Position numbers and translations under genes: made by a program. A stretch of DNA of 64,000 bases from Alicyclobacillus hesperidum (GTDB lineage Bacteria > Bacillota > Bacilli > Alicyclobacillales > Alicyclobacillaceae): assembly GCF_900107035.1 (NCBI RefSeq), contig NZ_FNOJ01000012.1:1-64000 (forward strand), in the 5' to 3' direction. Under the pieces are notes generated by a model. It made no database searches and was not told the origin of the DNA. It saw only the letters and a program-made list of their open reading frames with translations. The number at the start of each line of letters is the position of its first letter. Position 1 is the first letter of the stretch. Below, piece after piece: positions 25,707 to 34,700 of this stretch.

Positions 25707-26830
25707 GCCGAATTGACGTTCACGCGGCGCGGCGGGCCCTTCATCGCATTCCAGAGCTTGGCTTTCAAGAGTACGAGACACAGGCGTATTTGCTGTCGTT
25801 GTTAAACGGGCTGCCGATGGAACATCTATCGATTGCGACTTGGCGCACGGGGATCATCGTCCATATCCGCGGGTCTGAGCCCACAGCGCGCATTGGTTAC
25901 CGCTGTGACATCGACGGCCTGCCAATTCGCGAGGAAACCGGCTGTGACTTCGCCTCGACGCACGACGGCATGATGCATGCGTGCGGGCACGATGTACACA
26001 TGGCGATCGCGCTGGGTCTGGTCGATCACTTCGCGCACGTGCAGCCGAAGGACGACCTGGTTGTCGTCTTCCAGCCGGCTGAGGAAGGCCCTGGCGGTGC
26101 ACAGCCGATGCTGGCAAGTACGGCGTTTCAAGCTGTGCGCCCGGAAAAAATCTTTGCTCTGCACGTGCAGCCGGATTTGCCAGTCGGCGAGATCGGCATC
26201 CGGCCGGGCATCCTGTTTGCTAACACGTCGGAGCTCTTTATCGATCTCGTTGGCCAAGGTGGCCATGCGGCGTACCCGCACCGGGCCAACGACATGGTGG
26301 TCGCCGGAGCGCATCTGGTTACGGCGTTGCAATCGATTGTGGCACGCAATGTCGATCCGCTCGACGCGGCGGTCATCACGATTGGCCGCCTCGAGTCTGG
26401 CACGAAGCAGAATATCATCGCTGGTAAAGCGCGGCTTGAAGGGACGATTCGCACACTTGCGGCGGCTACGATGCCACGCATCAAACAGCGGATTGAGGCC
26501 TTGGTGGCGGGTATCGGTGAAATGTTTGGATGCGCGACCGAAATCGACTACGGTGCAAATTATTATCAGGTCTTTAACGATGAGGAACTGACGCAATCGT
26601 TTATGGACTTTGTCAGCAAACGAGATTTAGCCGTCGTGCGCGAGGTGCCAGCGGCGATGACCGGCGAGGACTTTGGGTATTTCTTAAAGGAGATTCCCGG
26701 TTTCTTGTTCTGGTTGGGCGCGTCGACGCCGTACGGACTGCACCATGAAAAAATGCTGCCCGACGAACGGTGCATCGATACGGCGCTGCGCGTCCTTATT
26801 CCGTATTTCAGCGAGCGCGGCTACCGCTGA
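25703..26830 (+). CDS. dapL: N-acetyldiaminopimelate deacetylase (M20)
   Basis: A 375-residue metallo-amidase of the M20 family (YkuR) that removes acetate from N-acetyl-LL-diaminopimelate. The metal site is readable in [12 protein letters not shown] and AEEGPGG, with a dimerisation lid between GHAAYPH and the C-terminal metal His in LHHEKM. The ATG overlaps the dapH stop, so the two proteins are coupled. Cytoplasmic. Length and motifs are normal. Confidence 0.93.
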   Translation: MSRIDVHAARRALHRIPELGFQEYETQAYLLSLLNGLPMEHLSIATWRTGIIVHIRGSEPTARIGYRCDIDGLPIREETGCDFASTHDGMMHACGHDVHMAIALGLVDHFAHVQPKDDLVVVFQPAEEGPGGAQPMLASTAFQAVRPEKIFALHVQPDLPVGEIGIRPGILFANTSELFIDLVGQGGHAAYPHRANDMVVAGAHLVTALQSIVARNVDPLDAAVITIGRLESGTKQNIIAGKARLEGTIRTLAAATMPRIKQRIEALVAGIGEMFGCATEIDYGANYYQVFNDEELTQSFMDFVSKRDLAVVREVPAAMTGEDFGYFLKEIPGFLFWLGASTPYGLHHEKMLPDERCIDTALRVLIPYFSERGYR

Positions 26831-26864
26831 TTCGATGAATGCATACTCGTCGCGGGCGTTGCAC

Positions 26865-26981
26865 TCACATCCAATGTTCGATGAAGTACCGGTGCACGCT
26901 CGACAGCATGACGAGGATGGCAAGCAGGGCAAAAATCACGGCGCCAACGGCGACTTGCGTTTTTCTCGACTTGGATCGCAT
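26865..26981 (-). CDS. Very small single-helix membrane protein (38 aa)
   Basis: The minus-strand frame from the ATG at 26981 encodes a basic N-terminus (MRSKSRKTQ), one hydrophobic helix (VAVGAVIFALLAILVMLSS) and a polar tail HRYFIEHWM. GGGGGCG lies about 6 bases before the ATG. It sits between the dapL stop and its terminator, antisense to the tail of the dap transcript. The build is that of a small membrane-tethered peptide; I cannot name a family. Confidence 0.5.
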   Translation of the reverse strand: MRSKSRKTQVAVGAVIFALLAILVMLSSVHRYFIEHWM

Positions 26982-27021
26982 CGCTTCGCCCCCAACCGGA
27001 TCGGAATTCGGGCTTAGCTTG

Positions 27022-27062
27022 AGCCAACCCCACGCGTTTCATACGCAGGGGTTGGCTTTTTT
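27022..27062 (+). terminator. Rho-independent terminator of dapH-dapL
   Basis: AGCCAACCCC (27022-27031) pairs with GGGGTTGGCT (27048-27057), with an inner ACGC/GCGT-type pairing, and is followed by TTTTT. Confidence 0.9.
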
Positions 27063-27066
27063 GCGA

Positions 27067-28227
27067 TCACGCCCGGCGTTCTTTGGCGACAAAGGCCTCG
27101 ATGCGGCGAAGCGCTTCGCGCAGCACTTCGGGATCACATGCGTACGAAAGGCGGACATGCCCCTCGCCATACGCACTGAAAGCGTCGCCTGGAACGACGG
27201 CGACACCTGCCTCGGCGAGCAATCGGTGAGCGATGTTCTCTGACGTGTCACCTAGCGCAAGGGCGAAGGCGGGAAATGCGTAAAACGCACCGTCCGGGCG
27301 CACGAGTGGGATCTCCATGGCGGTAAACGCGGCGACGACGAGATCGCGATTGTGGCGATACAAGTCGCGCATCGGACGGGCGTCGCAAGCCCCCTCGGTC
27401 AGCGCGGCAAGCGCAGCGCGTTGGCTGATGGAGGACGCACAACTGACGCCATATTGGACAACCTTGGCCATCTCCGCGGCCACGTGTGCGGGTGCAAACG
27501 CGAAGCCAATGCGCCAGCCGGTCATACTGTGTGATTTAGACAGGCCGTGGATGACGATGGTGCGCTCGCGCATGCCAGGAAGCAAAGCGACGCTTTGCAG
27601 ATGGCCGGTAAATTGCAGTTCACAGTATATCTCATCCGATATCACCCACACCTTGGTGTCGGCCAGCACCTCTGCCAGGGCCTGCAACCGCTCCAAAGGA
27701 TAAACGACGCCGGTCGGGTTGACCGGGGACGCGAGGATGACCATCCGCGTGCGCGGCGATATAGCCCGCCGCAGCGCTTCTGGTGTGAGCAACAGCCCGT
27801 CTTGTCGCGTATCGACGTAGACCACCTGGGCACCGAGCAGTTTGACGATACCCTCATAGCCCGGATAGGCAGGCGCGGGAATAATGACTTCGTCGCCCGG
27901 CTGCACAAGCGTGCGCATGGCGACATCAAGCGCATGCGTGGCCCCGACGGTGACGAGTATTTCAGTTTCGGGATCGTAATCGAGACCCACGAGACGGCGA
28001 TAATAAGCCGCGGCGGCCTCGCGCAACGCCAGTGTGCCGCGATTTGGCGTATAGCCCGTATCCCCCTGTGCGATGGCCTCTTGCGCGGCAATCCGAATGT
28101 GTTCGGGAGTCGGCAAGTGCGGCTGGCCAATGGTCAGCGACAAGGCATCCGGGTACTTGGCGACGAGCTCAGAAAACTTGCGAATCCCCGAAATCTGAAT
28201 GGCTTGTGTGCGCGATTGAAACTCCAC
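27067..28227 (-). CDS. patA: N-acetyl-LL-diaminopimelate aminotransferase-like enzyme
   Basis: A 386-residue class I aminotransferase. PLP Lys231 lies in IHGLSKSHSMTGWR; NPTGV (170-174), SDEIYCEL (197-204) and the C-terminal VRLSYA arginine are present. Bacillus PatA supplies the amino group in the acetylated diaminopimelate pathway, and this gene lies next to dapH and dapL, so that role is the best inference; sequence alone cannot exclude another aminotransferase activity. The start is GTG at 28227 behind AAGGAGG with 7 bases of spacing; the longer frame upstream has no such site. Confidence 0.82.
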   Translation of the reverse strand: MEFQSRTQAIQISGIRKFSELVAKYPDALSLTIGQPHLPTPEHIRIAAQEAIAQGDTGYTPNRGTLALREAAAAYYRRLVGLDYDPETEILVTVGATHALDVAMRTLVQPGDEVIIPAPAYPGYEGIVKLLGAQVVYVDTRQDGLLLTPEALRRAISPRTRMVILASPVNPTGVVYPLERLQALAEVLADTKVWVISDEIYCELQFTGHLQSVALLPGMRERTIVIHGLSKSHSMTGWRIGFAFAPAHVAAEMAKVVQYGVSCASSISQRAALAALTEGACDARPMRDLYRHNRDLVVAAFTAMEIPLVRPDGAFYAFPAFALALGDTSENIAHRLLAEAGVAVVPGDAFSAYGEGHVRLSYACDPEVLREALRRIEAFVAKERRA

Positions 28228-28278
28228 GTCAAATCCTCCTTCGCGGCAGTTGTGCCGGCATTTGACCGTGCCGGGCGC

Positions 28279-28307
28279 TTGCAGGCCGCCGCGATCGCTG
28301 TTATATT
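28279..28307 (+). promoter_or_regulatory. Promoter of the riboswitch-folD transcript
   Basis: TTGCAG (28279-28284) and TATATT (28302-28307) are separated by exactly 17 bases, placing transcription start about 30 bases before the riboswitch. Confidence 0.6.
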
Positions 28308-28344
28308 CACTGTGGATAGCGTAACACGAAACGACAATCACAGC

Positions 28345-28437
28345 GCTGTGTAACTGGCGGCTTTGCGTGGAGCACCACGAGGAAGCACAGCGAAAACAGT
28401 CGACCGCCTGGGCAGAACGTTACCCAGGCGGTCTTTT
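28345..28437 (+). ncRNA. ZTP (pfl) riboswitch with terminator expression platform
   Basis: The conserved pfl-motif segments appear in order: P1 strand GCTGTG, then AACTGGCGG, GTGGAGCACCACG, GGAAGCACAGC closing P1 (28386-28391), and the distal CCGCCTGGGC at 28404-28413. The last block overlaps a terminator stem, GACCGCCTGGG with CCCAGGCGGTC (28423-28433) then TTTT, so ligand binding to CCGCCTGGGC should prevent the terminator from forming. ZTP riboswitches sense ZMP/ZTP, which accumulate when 10-formyl-tetrahydrofolate is short, and often control folD, the gene directly downstream. Confidence 0.88.
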
Positions 28438-28497
28438 GCGTATATACAGGAATACTGAACATAGACAAACGCGGATACGTTTGCAGGAGGGGTAGAC

Positions 28498-29355
28498 ATG
28501 GCAGAACAGTTACTTGGTCGGCCGGTCGCATTGGCGCTCAGTGAAGACGTTGCCGCTGAGGCCGCGACATGGCAAGCTCGTGGCATTCAACCCAAGCTGG
28601 TTACGCTGCTCGTCGGCGATGATCCCGCTTCCAGCGTCTATGCTGCACAAAAGCGGCGCACAGCAGAGCGCCTTGGCGTCGAATTCGAGATTGTTCGCTT
28701 GCCACAAGCGTGCGACACGCATGAGCTCATTCGCCGCATCGAAGCGTTGAACGCCGATCCGCTGGTCCACGGCATCATGATTGAGATGCCATTGCCTCGT
28801 GGCGTCGATGTTCAACGGGTCGTCAGCGCCATCGACGCACTTAAGGACGTCGATGGCCTCTCCCCATGCCACTCCATTGCCAAACCCACGCCGGAGGCCG
28901 CCTTGTACCCGGCCACGCCACTCGCCTGCATTCGCCTGTTGAAGCACTATGGTTACAAGCTTCAAGGTGCCGACGTCACGCTGGTCGGCTGCGGCCAGAC
29001 AGTTGGCTTGCCGCTGTTGCACCTGCTCATCGCCGAAGGTGCAACCGTCGCTGCATGTCACGAATTCACGCGCGATGTCAAAAGTCACTTGCAAAATAGC
29101 GAGATCGCCATCGTGGCTGTCGGTAAAGGTGGCTTGTTGCATGGGGAGATGGTTCACGAAGGCCTGACTGTCGTTGACGTCGGCATTTCGCAAGGCGAGG
29201 ACGGCGAAGTACAAGGCGATCTCGCTCCCGAAGCGGCGCCCTTGACCAAGGCCTACACACCCACGCCTGGCGGCGTCGGAGCTGTAACAACCGTTCAGAT
29301 CTTTGCCAATCTCATGCATGGCATGAAGCTACAGCACGATGCAGGCATGTTATAA
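28498..29355 (+). CDS. folD: Methylenetetrahydrofolate dehydrogenase/cyclohydrolase
   Basis: A 285-residue bifunctional enzyme converting 5,10-methylene-tetrahydrofolate to 10-formyl-tetrahydrofolate. Family features visible: ASSVYAAQKRR with the Tyr/Lys catalytic pair region, the PLPRGVD segment, DVDGLSP, the GCGQTVGLPL Rossmann turn and the C-terminal TPTPGGVGAVTT. GCAGGAGGGG precedes the ATG. Expression is placed under a ZTP riboswitch, so it rises when formyl-folate is limiting for purine synthesis. Confidence 0.94.
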   Translation: MAEQLLGRPVALALSEDVAAEAATWQARGIQPKLVTLLVGDDPASSVYAAQKRRTAERLGVEFEIVRLPQACDTHELIRRIEALNADPLVHGIMIEMPLPRGVDVQRVVSAIDALKDVDGLSPCHSIAKPTPEAALYPATPLACIRLLKHYGYKLQGADVTLVGCGQTVGLPLLHLLIAEGATVAACHEFTRDVKSHLQNSEIAIVAVGKGGLLHGEMVHEGLTVVDVGISQGEDGEVQGDLAPEAAPLTKAYTPTPGGVGAVTTVQIFANLMHGMKLQHDAGML

Positions 29356-29372
29356 AGATGGCACGGATTTTC

Positions 29373-30509
29373 TCACGGTCGGCCAGTTGACCCAAGCAAC
29401 CGCCGCCACAGCAGACGACCGGCGATGGGCGCCGCGATTCGAAACACGGTGTTTCGCATATGGGCTATGCCTTTATTTTGCCACTGCATGACATCGCCAA
29501 ACTGCCGTGTCGCATAAGCCATCTCGCGAACCCTCCTTCGTCGCTGGGCTGCATAGATGCGAAACGCCGCCGGGGAGATACCGACATTGCGTACGACGTA
29601 CAACCACGTCGCCGCATCCTCCATCGCCAGCGCGCCGCCAAATCCCAGATTCGGCGTGATGGCGTGTGCCGCATCACCCATGAGCACCATGCGCCCCTGG
29701 GCCATCGGGCAGCCTGGTGGGAGGTCTTGAACGCGATGGCGCAAGACATCTGCGTCCGGCGTTGCCGCGATGCATGCGCGCACAGGCGCTGGGAAGCCAG
29801 CGAAAAGCCGCCGCGCGACGTCCCAACTGGCATCCTGACCGCCGAGGAGCCGATGATTCACCGTCGCGAACCAGTAGGTTGCATGCGGCGAAATGGATGC
29901 GTAGCCAAAGCGAACACCCTCTCCCCAATACTCCCACATGGTTGCCGGATCGACCACAGGCCCCTGGGCCATCCCACGCCATGCCGTATAGCGCGTCGGC
30001 CGCGGTTGTACGGGATGGATATGGTGTCGGGCTTGCGAATGAATGCCATCCGCGATAACAGCCGCATCATACGCGAATCTTCCATGCGATCCCTCGACCA
30101 TCACGCCATCTGTCTGCTCCAAGACCGTCTGCACGCGTGCGTGAGCGATTTTCGGCCGCGATAGTGCTTCATACATGGCAAGCAGCAAAACATCGCGCCT
30201 GACACAGACCGGAAAACATCCATACTGTTTCCGCATCCAATCCAGCGGCAACTGGTACAACACTGCTCCCCAATCGGTTGCAATTCCCCCTTGGGTAATG
30301 GCGTTTGCTGCAACTCCGCTACCCAAATCGCCTATGCCAAGTTCGCTTAAGGCGCGAAGGGCGTTTGGCCACAGCGTGATCGCCGCGCCACCAGCCAATG
30401 GATCTGCGGCAGCATCGAAAAGTTGAAACTCGATATCAAGCTGCCGACACGCAAGCCCTGCGGCGAAGCCCGCAATGCCCGCCCCGATAATTGCCACGCG
30501 AGCCGTCAA
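29373..30509 (-). CDS. FAD-dependent monooxygenase
   Basis: A 378-residue class A flavoprotein monooxygenase of the salicylate-hydroxylase/zeaxanthin-epoxidase-like group. The FAD motif VAIIGAGIAGFAAG is at the N-terminus, a DG motif (VIADGIHSQAR) lies near residue 150, and GDAAHAITPNLGFGGALAMED binds the flavin ribityl chain. The start is a TTG with GGAGGGG upstream, four bases after the fetB stop, so it is the third gene of fetA-fetB-monooxygenase. The substrate is unknown. Convergent with folD. Confidence 0.82.
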   Translation of the reverse strand: MTARVAIIGAGIAGFAAGLACRQLDIEFQLFDAAADPLAGGAAITLWPNALRALSELGIGDLGSGVAANAITQGGIATDWGAVLYQLPLDWMRKQYGCFPVCVRRDVLLLAMYEALSRPKIAHARVQTVLEQTDGVMVEGSHGRFAYDAAVIADGIHSQARHHIHPVQPRPTRYTAWRGMAQGPVVDPATMWEYWGEGVRFGYASISPHATYWFATVNHRLLGGQDASWDVARRLFAGFPAPVRACIAATPDADVLRHRVQDLPPGCPMAQGRMVLMGDAAHAITPNLGFGGALAMEDAATWLYVVRNVGISPAAFRIYAAQRRRRVREMAYATRQFGDVMQWQNKGIAHMRNTVFRIAAPIAGRLLWRRLLGSTGRP

Positions 30510-30512
30510 GTT

Positions 30513-31262
30513 TCACCCCTCCCGCAATTGCTGATGGGCCGTAAATAGCTTTGGGTACGTTAAGAAGCCGATGACAATACTCGTCATGGCCGATCCCGCC
30601 AAAATACAGAAGAGGATCATCAATTGATAGCGAACGGCTTGCACCGGATCTGCCCCTGCGATGATTTGGCCAGTCATCATGCCAGGCAATTGGACGAGGC
30701 CTGTCGTTTTCGTCGAGTCGATAGTCGGAATCATACCCGCGCGAATGGCCTGTTTCAGTCGAGGGTATATGGCCTGTTTGGGACTACCCCCAAGTGCCAG
30801 GACAGCCGTAATCTCCGCGCGCCCATTCTCCACTTCGCGTTGCAACCGGTTGAGCAGGAGACCTGCGGCGACCATCGAGTTGCCGATGATCATCCCCGTG
30901 ATGGTGATGACGTATCGCGCTTGAAACGGCACAACGCCAATCCCCAGCAACAGCCCTTGGGTAACGATCTCGGTGACGACGAGGCCTATGAGAATGGACC
31001 AGATGACACCGGGGATGCCCTTTGCACGGCCGCGTGCATTCCATGCCGCCACTGCGATGATCAGTGCGACCATGAGCAAGATAAAAACGGTCTGATGCGA
31101 CGCAAAGACAAACTTCAGTATGTATCCAACCACCAGCAACTGAATGGCCGCACGCACCGCTGCGATCACGATGTCGCGCTCGACGCCAAGGCGCAACCAC
31201 AGCGAAAGCACGAGTGACACGACGACAAACAGCAGCGTGAATGAGAGTGACAGATAACTCAC
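30513..31262 (-). CDS. fetB: FetB-type ABC transporter permease
   Basis: A 249-residue permease with about seven hydrophobic helices, of the UPF0014/FetB (YbbM) family, which with FetA exports iron or another metal in enterobacteria. The family block NSMVAAGLLLNRLQREVE and the LPGMMTGQIIAGADP motif near the C-terminus are clear. The start is a GTG behind GAGGAGGGG, overlapping the fetA stop by four bases. Confidence 0.85.
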   Translation of the reverse strand: MSYLSLSFTLLFVVVSLVLSLWLRLGVERDIVIAAVRAAIQLLVVGYILKFVFASHQTVFILLMVALIIAVAAWNARGRAKGIPGVIWSILIGLVVTEIVTQGLLLGIGVVPFQARYVITITGMIIGNSMVAAGLLLNRLQREVENGRAEITAVLALGGSPKQAIYPRLKQAIRAGMIPTIDSTKTTGLVQLPGMMTGQIIAGADPVQAVRYQLMILFCILAGSAMTSIVIGFLTYPKLFTAHQQLREG

Positions 31263-31987
31263 GCTTCCCCCTCCTCTGCTTGGGCAAGAAACGATCGCAA
31301 TTCCGCAGTCGCAGGTTCCACCAACAGGCGCTCGGCAGGTCCATCCTCGACCAAGCGCCCAGCTGTCAAGAACCATATATCGTCCGCCACTCGCCGAGCC
31401 TGGCGCAAATCATGTGTCACCCAAAGCATCGTGGTATGCAAGCGGGATCGGATTTCAAGCAGCGTTTCTTCTACCTCCCGCTTTGCATGCACATCCAGCG
31501 CCGAGGTGACTTCGTCAAGTAGCAGCACTTCCGGTTCCATCGCGAGCGTCCTCGCTAAAGCGACACGTTGTTGCTGGCCACCGGAGAGATCGCTCGCAGG
31601 TTTCGTCAGTAATTCTCGTGGGAGATCGACCAGTTCGAGAAGCCGCCCCGCATCCGTCAACGGACGATTGTGCAGTTTCAGCCCAAACAACACGTTGTCT
31701 TCGACGCTGCCCGGAAACATCGTGGCGGCTTGAAACACCATTCCGACCTTTTGCCGCAATCGTTGCACCGGCCAGTCGCGGATGTCCTGACCATCCACCT
31801 CAATCCGCCCTGCAGTCGGCGTACGCAACAGATTGCATAGTGACAACAGTGTACTCTTGCCCGCACCTGATGGGCCGATCACGGCCGCGGTACGGCCTCT
31901 TGCCAAGGTTGCAGTGACACCTTGCAGCAACCACTTATCGCCGCTTTGATATCCGACGTCCGCCATGTGTATCGCCACTTCATTCAC
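31259..31987 (-). CDS. fetA: FetA-type ABC transporter ATPase
   Basis: A 242-residue ABC ATPase. Walker A is GPSGAGKST, the signature is DLSGGQQQR, Walker B is VLLLDEVTSALD, and the H-loop follows in WVTHDL. The partner permease is the FetB type. The start is GTG at 31987, preceded by GGAGGAG with 6 bases; the longer frame reads into the divergent oxidoreductase leader. It heads fetA-fetB-monooxygenase. The transported metal or substrate is not determined here. Confidence 0.87.
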   Translation of the reverse strand: MNEVAIHMADVGYQSGDKWLLQGVTATLARGRTAAVIGPSGAGKSTLLSLCNLLRTPTAGRIEVDGQDIRDWPVQRLRQKVGMVFQAATMFPGSVEDNVLFGLKLHNRPLTDAGRLLELVDLPRELLTKPASDLSGGQQQRVALARTLAMEPEVLLLDEVTSALDVHAKREVEETLLEIRSRLHTTMLWVTHDLRQARRVADDIWFLTAGRLVEDGPAERLLVEPATAELRSFLAQAEEGEA

Positions 31988-32081
31988 AGATTTCTCCTCC
32001 GTCCTTTTCATGTTGTATACTGGCTCGGTGCAAGACTGTTGCAAACAACTTGGTCGTGCACGACAAATGGAGGTGTTCCTG

Positions 32082-33089
32082 ATGTCTGACACACAAGCCT
32101 CTCGTATTGTGTTGGCGAAGCGCCCTACCGGTACGCCAGCCCAAGATTGTTTCCGCACGGAAACGGTCGCCCTCGGTGAGCCTGCCGACGGACAGGTACT
32201 GGTCAAAACGCGTTATCTTTCTGTCGATCCCTATATGCGCGGGCGCATGAATGACGTCAAATCGTATGTGCCGCCCTATCGCCTCGATGAGCCGATTTCC
32301 GGTGGTGCCATCTGCGAAGTTATCGCCTCGCGCGCTTCTCACTTACAACCTGGAGACCTCGTGCTCACGCAGACGGGCTGGCAGACACACGCCCTCCTTG
32401 CAGCTGAAAAGGTTCGCAAGCTCGATCCTGTGCCACAACCTGTAACACTTGCCCTTGGGTTACTCGGCATGACCGGTTTGACGGCGTATTTCGGCCTCAT
32501 CGATATTTGCGATCCGAAGCCAGGCGAGACTGTCGTCGTCTCGGGTGCCGCTGGCGCCGTGGGTATGGTCGTCGGGCAAATCGGAAAAATCCTTGGCTGC
32601 CGTGTGGTCGGAATCGCCGGATCGGACGCCAAAAACCGATATCTGACCGAGGAACTTGGCTTTGATGCGGCCGTCAACTATAAATCGCCTACGTTCTATG
32701 AGGACTTGAAGAGGGCATGTCCCGACGGAGTCGATGTGTATTTCGACAACGTGGGTGGCCCGGTCACGGACGCGGTGATGAAACGAATCAACGACTTTGC
32801 ACGCATCTCAGTATGCGGTCAGATCTCATTGTACAATCTTTCCGAGCCTGACGTTGGTCCCCGTATTGCGCCCATCTTGCTCACACGCAAGGCAAAGATG
32901 CAAGGGTTTATCGTGGGAGATTACCACGCCCGTTTTCCGGAGGGCATGGCTCAGCTATCGAAATGGTACAACGATGGTAAATTGAAGTCTGAAGAGACCA
33001 TTATCAAGGGTTTCGACAGAACCATCGAAGCATTTTTGGGGCTGTTCACCGGTATCAATACTGGCAAGCTGATTGTGGAAGTCGAATAA
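32082..33089 (+). CDS. NADP-dependent medium-chain oxidoreductase (YfmJ/prostaglandin-reductase type)
   Basis: A 335-residue zinc-free medium-chain dehydrogenase/reductase that reduces conjugated double bonds with NADPH. The family block LSVDPYMRGRMND (about 46-58), MTGLTAYFGL and the cofactor motif VVSGAAGAVGMVVGQIGK are present, followed by the FDNVGG motif. The ATG follows GGAGGTG. Similar proteins in Bacillus (YfmJ) have broad enone substrates. It is a single gene with its own terminator, divergent from fetA. Confidence 0.86.
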   Translation: MSDTQASRIVLAKRPTGTPAQDCFRTETVALGEPADGQVLVKTRYLSVDPYMRGRMNDVKSYVPPYRLDEPISGGAICEVIASRASHLQPGDLVLTQTGWQTHALLAAEKVRKLDPVPQPVTLALGLLGMTGLTAYFGLIDICDPKPGETVVVSGAAGAVGMVVGQIGKILGCRVVGIAGSDAKNRYLTEELGFDAAVNYKSPTFYEDLKRACPDGVDVYFDNVGGPVTDAVMKRINDFARISVCGQISLYNLSEPDVGPRIAPILLTRKAKMQGFIVGDYHARFPEGMAQLSKWYNDGKLKSEETIIKGFDRTIEAFLGLFTGINTGKLIVEVE

Positions 33090-33119
33090 GCTCATTGCGA
33101 AGGATTTCGTCAAAACCAA

Positions 33120-33153
33120 GGGCAAGCCGCATGTCTCACGGCTTGCCCTTTTT
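33120..33153 (+). terminator. Rho-independent terminator after the oxidoreductase gene
   Basis: GGGCAAGCCG pairs perfectly with CGGCTTGCCC over 10 bases around a 9-base loop, then TTTTT. Confidence 0.93.
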
Positions 33154-33176
33154 CCGCTTCAAATCTGCAATCCAGA

Positions 33177-33413
33177 TCACCCGTGCCTTTTGTTAGAGCC
33201 GTACCAAAGATGATCATGAAAAAACTGACGATACATCCAAAGGGTAAGTACCCCGCCAAGTGCACAATGAAGCGCGAGAAACACGTATTTTCCAAGGAAA
33301 GGATGCGGTGAGTACAAATAGCGAAACGCAACGACGCCAACCAATTCGAAGTTGAACGCAAACAGAATACCGACCGTCAGTAGCGTCAACAGAACCTTGG
33401 TAACTCCGGACAT
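33177..33413 (-). CDS. Small two-helix membrane protein (78 aa)
   Basis: From the ATG at 33413 the product starts MSGVTKVLL, has two hydrophobic helices (about 5-28 and 41-61) and ends with an aromatic, histidine-rich tail (YRQFFHDHLWYGSNKRHG). No convincing ribosome-binding site precedes the ATG; a GTG at 33446 is an alternative start. Family not recognised. Divergent from the L,D-transpeptidase. Confidence 0.5.
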   Translation of the reverse strand: MSGVTKVLLTLLTVGILFAFNFELVGVVAFRYLYSPHPFLGKYVFLALHCALGGVLTLWMYRQFFHDHLWYGSNKRHG

Positions 33414-33646
33414 GGTGCGAATCGCAAATGCCCCCCAAACTGCGACACGTTCTTTCGAGGATATGATTATAGCACGCAAATGGCCGAGCGTCACTGAATA
33501 GAAATAAGCGTTGATGACGCGGCGTTCGACAGCATGTGACGCACAGACCTTGTTAGACTGAAAGCTGCAGTATTCGCGACATGAACAATACGTCACAACA
33601 TACAGTTGTTTCCGGTCAGAACGGACGCAGGATGGAGAGATGGCAG

Positions 33647-34603
33647 ATGCGCAAAACATGGTGGACACGTTGTTTGTCAGCGGTGATTGCCGCTACGGTG
33701 TGGCTCACGCCTTGGGGCATGTCGGGAGACGACAGCGCCTCCTTACAACCCGTCCTTGCAGCCCAGACGGCATCGACAAAGAGCGCATCAAGTGTCACGA
33801 CCCACGCGACAAGTCATACAACCACCAAGCTCGAACAGGCAAACGTACCGCAACGGCCAAAACCAGTTATTATCGCCATCGGATCGACAGGCAATGCGGC
33901 TCTTTGGATGAACGAGGCGATGGCGGAGTTAAATCTGCTGCCGTTGACATTCAAACCAACAAATGGCGAAAGCTCGCAAGCCGTGTGCAAGCAGCTCGAG
34001 CTTGCGCTTGCCGCCGGCACGTTGACGCCGATAGCCGGCTCATGGTCATGGAAGGCCACAGAACCACAGAGCCTCGTGCATCTGTGGAACCCGAACCTTG
34101 TGTCAGCGATCACAGAAGGCGCCATCATGGCTTTTGAGTCCGCACACGGGCTGGCGGTGGACGGCATTGCAGGACCACAGGTGGACAGCGCGTTGAAACA
34201 GGCGTTGCTCTCGGATCAGGCGGCCTCATTGCAGCCGTATACGTATATCACAGTCAGTGAGGCACGACCGGAGACGCTGCGCATCTGGCAAAACGGGAAA
34301 GTGGTCTTGACGACGCTCGCCAATACGGGTATTGCTGCTTCGCCAACTCCTATCGGAACGTTCCCGGTATTTGCGCAATATCTGTCACAGGACATGCGCG
34401 GTAAGGATCCAAACGGCGTTCCCTACAATGACCCAGGTGTACCCTATGTGAGCTACTTTGATGGAGGCTGTGCCATCCACGGCTTCGTTCGCGCTGGCTA
34501 TGGCTATCCGCAAAGCCTTGGCTGTGTCGAATTGCCGCTCAGCATTGCAGAAAAGGTGTTCTCATACATCCATATTGGTACGCTCGTCACCATCCAAAGC
34601 TAA
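33647..34603 (+). CDS. L,D-transpeptidase with peptidoglycan-binding domain
   Basis: A 318-residue secreted protein. A Sec signal peptide (positive WWTR, then a hydrophobic core) is followed by a linker rich in Thr/Ser, a helical peptidoglycan-binding domain (VSAITEGAIMAFESAHGLAVDGIAG) and a C-terminal YkuD domain. The catalytic block IHGFVRAGYGYPQSLGCVEL contains the conserved His, Ser and Cys. It should form L,D-crosslinks or modify peptidoglycan outside the membrane; in spore formers such enzymes act in wall or cortex. GGAG precedes the ATG at 33647; earlier in-frame ATGs lack a site. Confidence 0.88.
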   Translation: MRKTWWTRCLSAVIAATVWLTPWGMSGDDSASLQPVLAAQTASTKSASSVTTHATSHTTTKLEQANVPQRPKPVIIAIGSTGNAALWMNEAMAELNLLPLTFKPTNGESSQAVCKQLELALAAGTLTPIAGSWSWKATEPQSLVHLWNPNLVSAITEGAIMAFESAHGLAVDGIAGPQVDSALKQALLSDQAASLQPYTYITVSEARPETLRIWQNGKVVLTTLANTGIAASPTPIGTFPVFAQYLSQDMRGKDPNGVPYNDPGVPYVSYFDGGCAIHGFVRAGYGYPQSLGCVELPLSIAEKVFSYIHIGTLVTIQS

Positions 34604-34700
34604 ATACATTAGCTCGATAACAGGTTGATTTGGTAGAATGGGCGCAATCTCTTTCAGAGATTTGCAACGTAAAGGTGTCTATACGTTCAAGGAGCTCATC

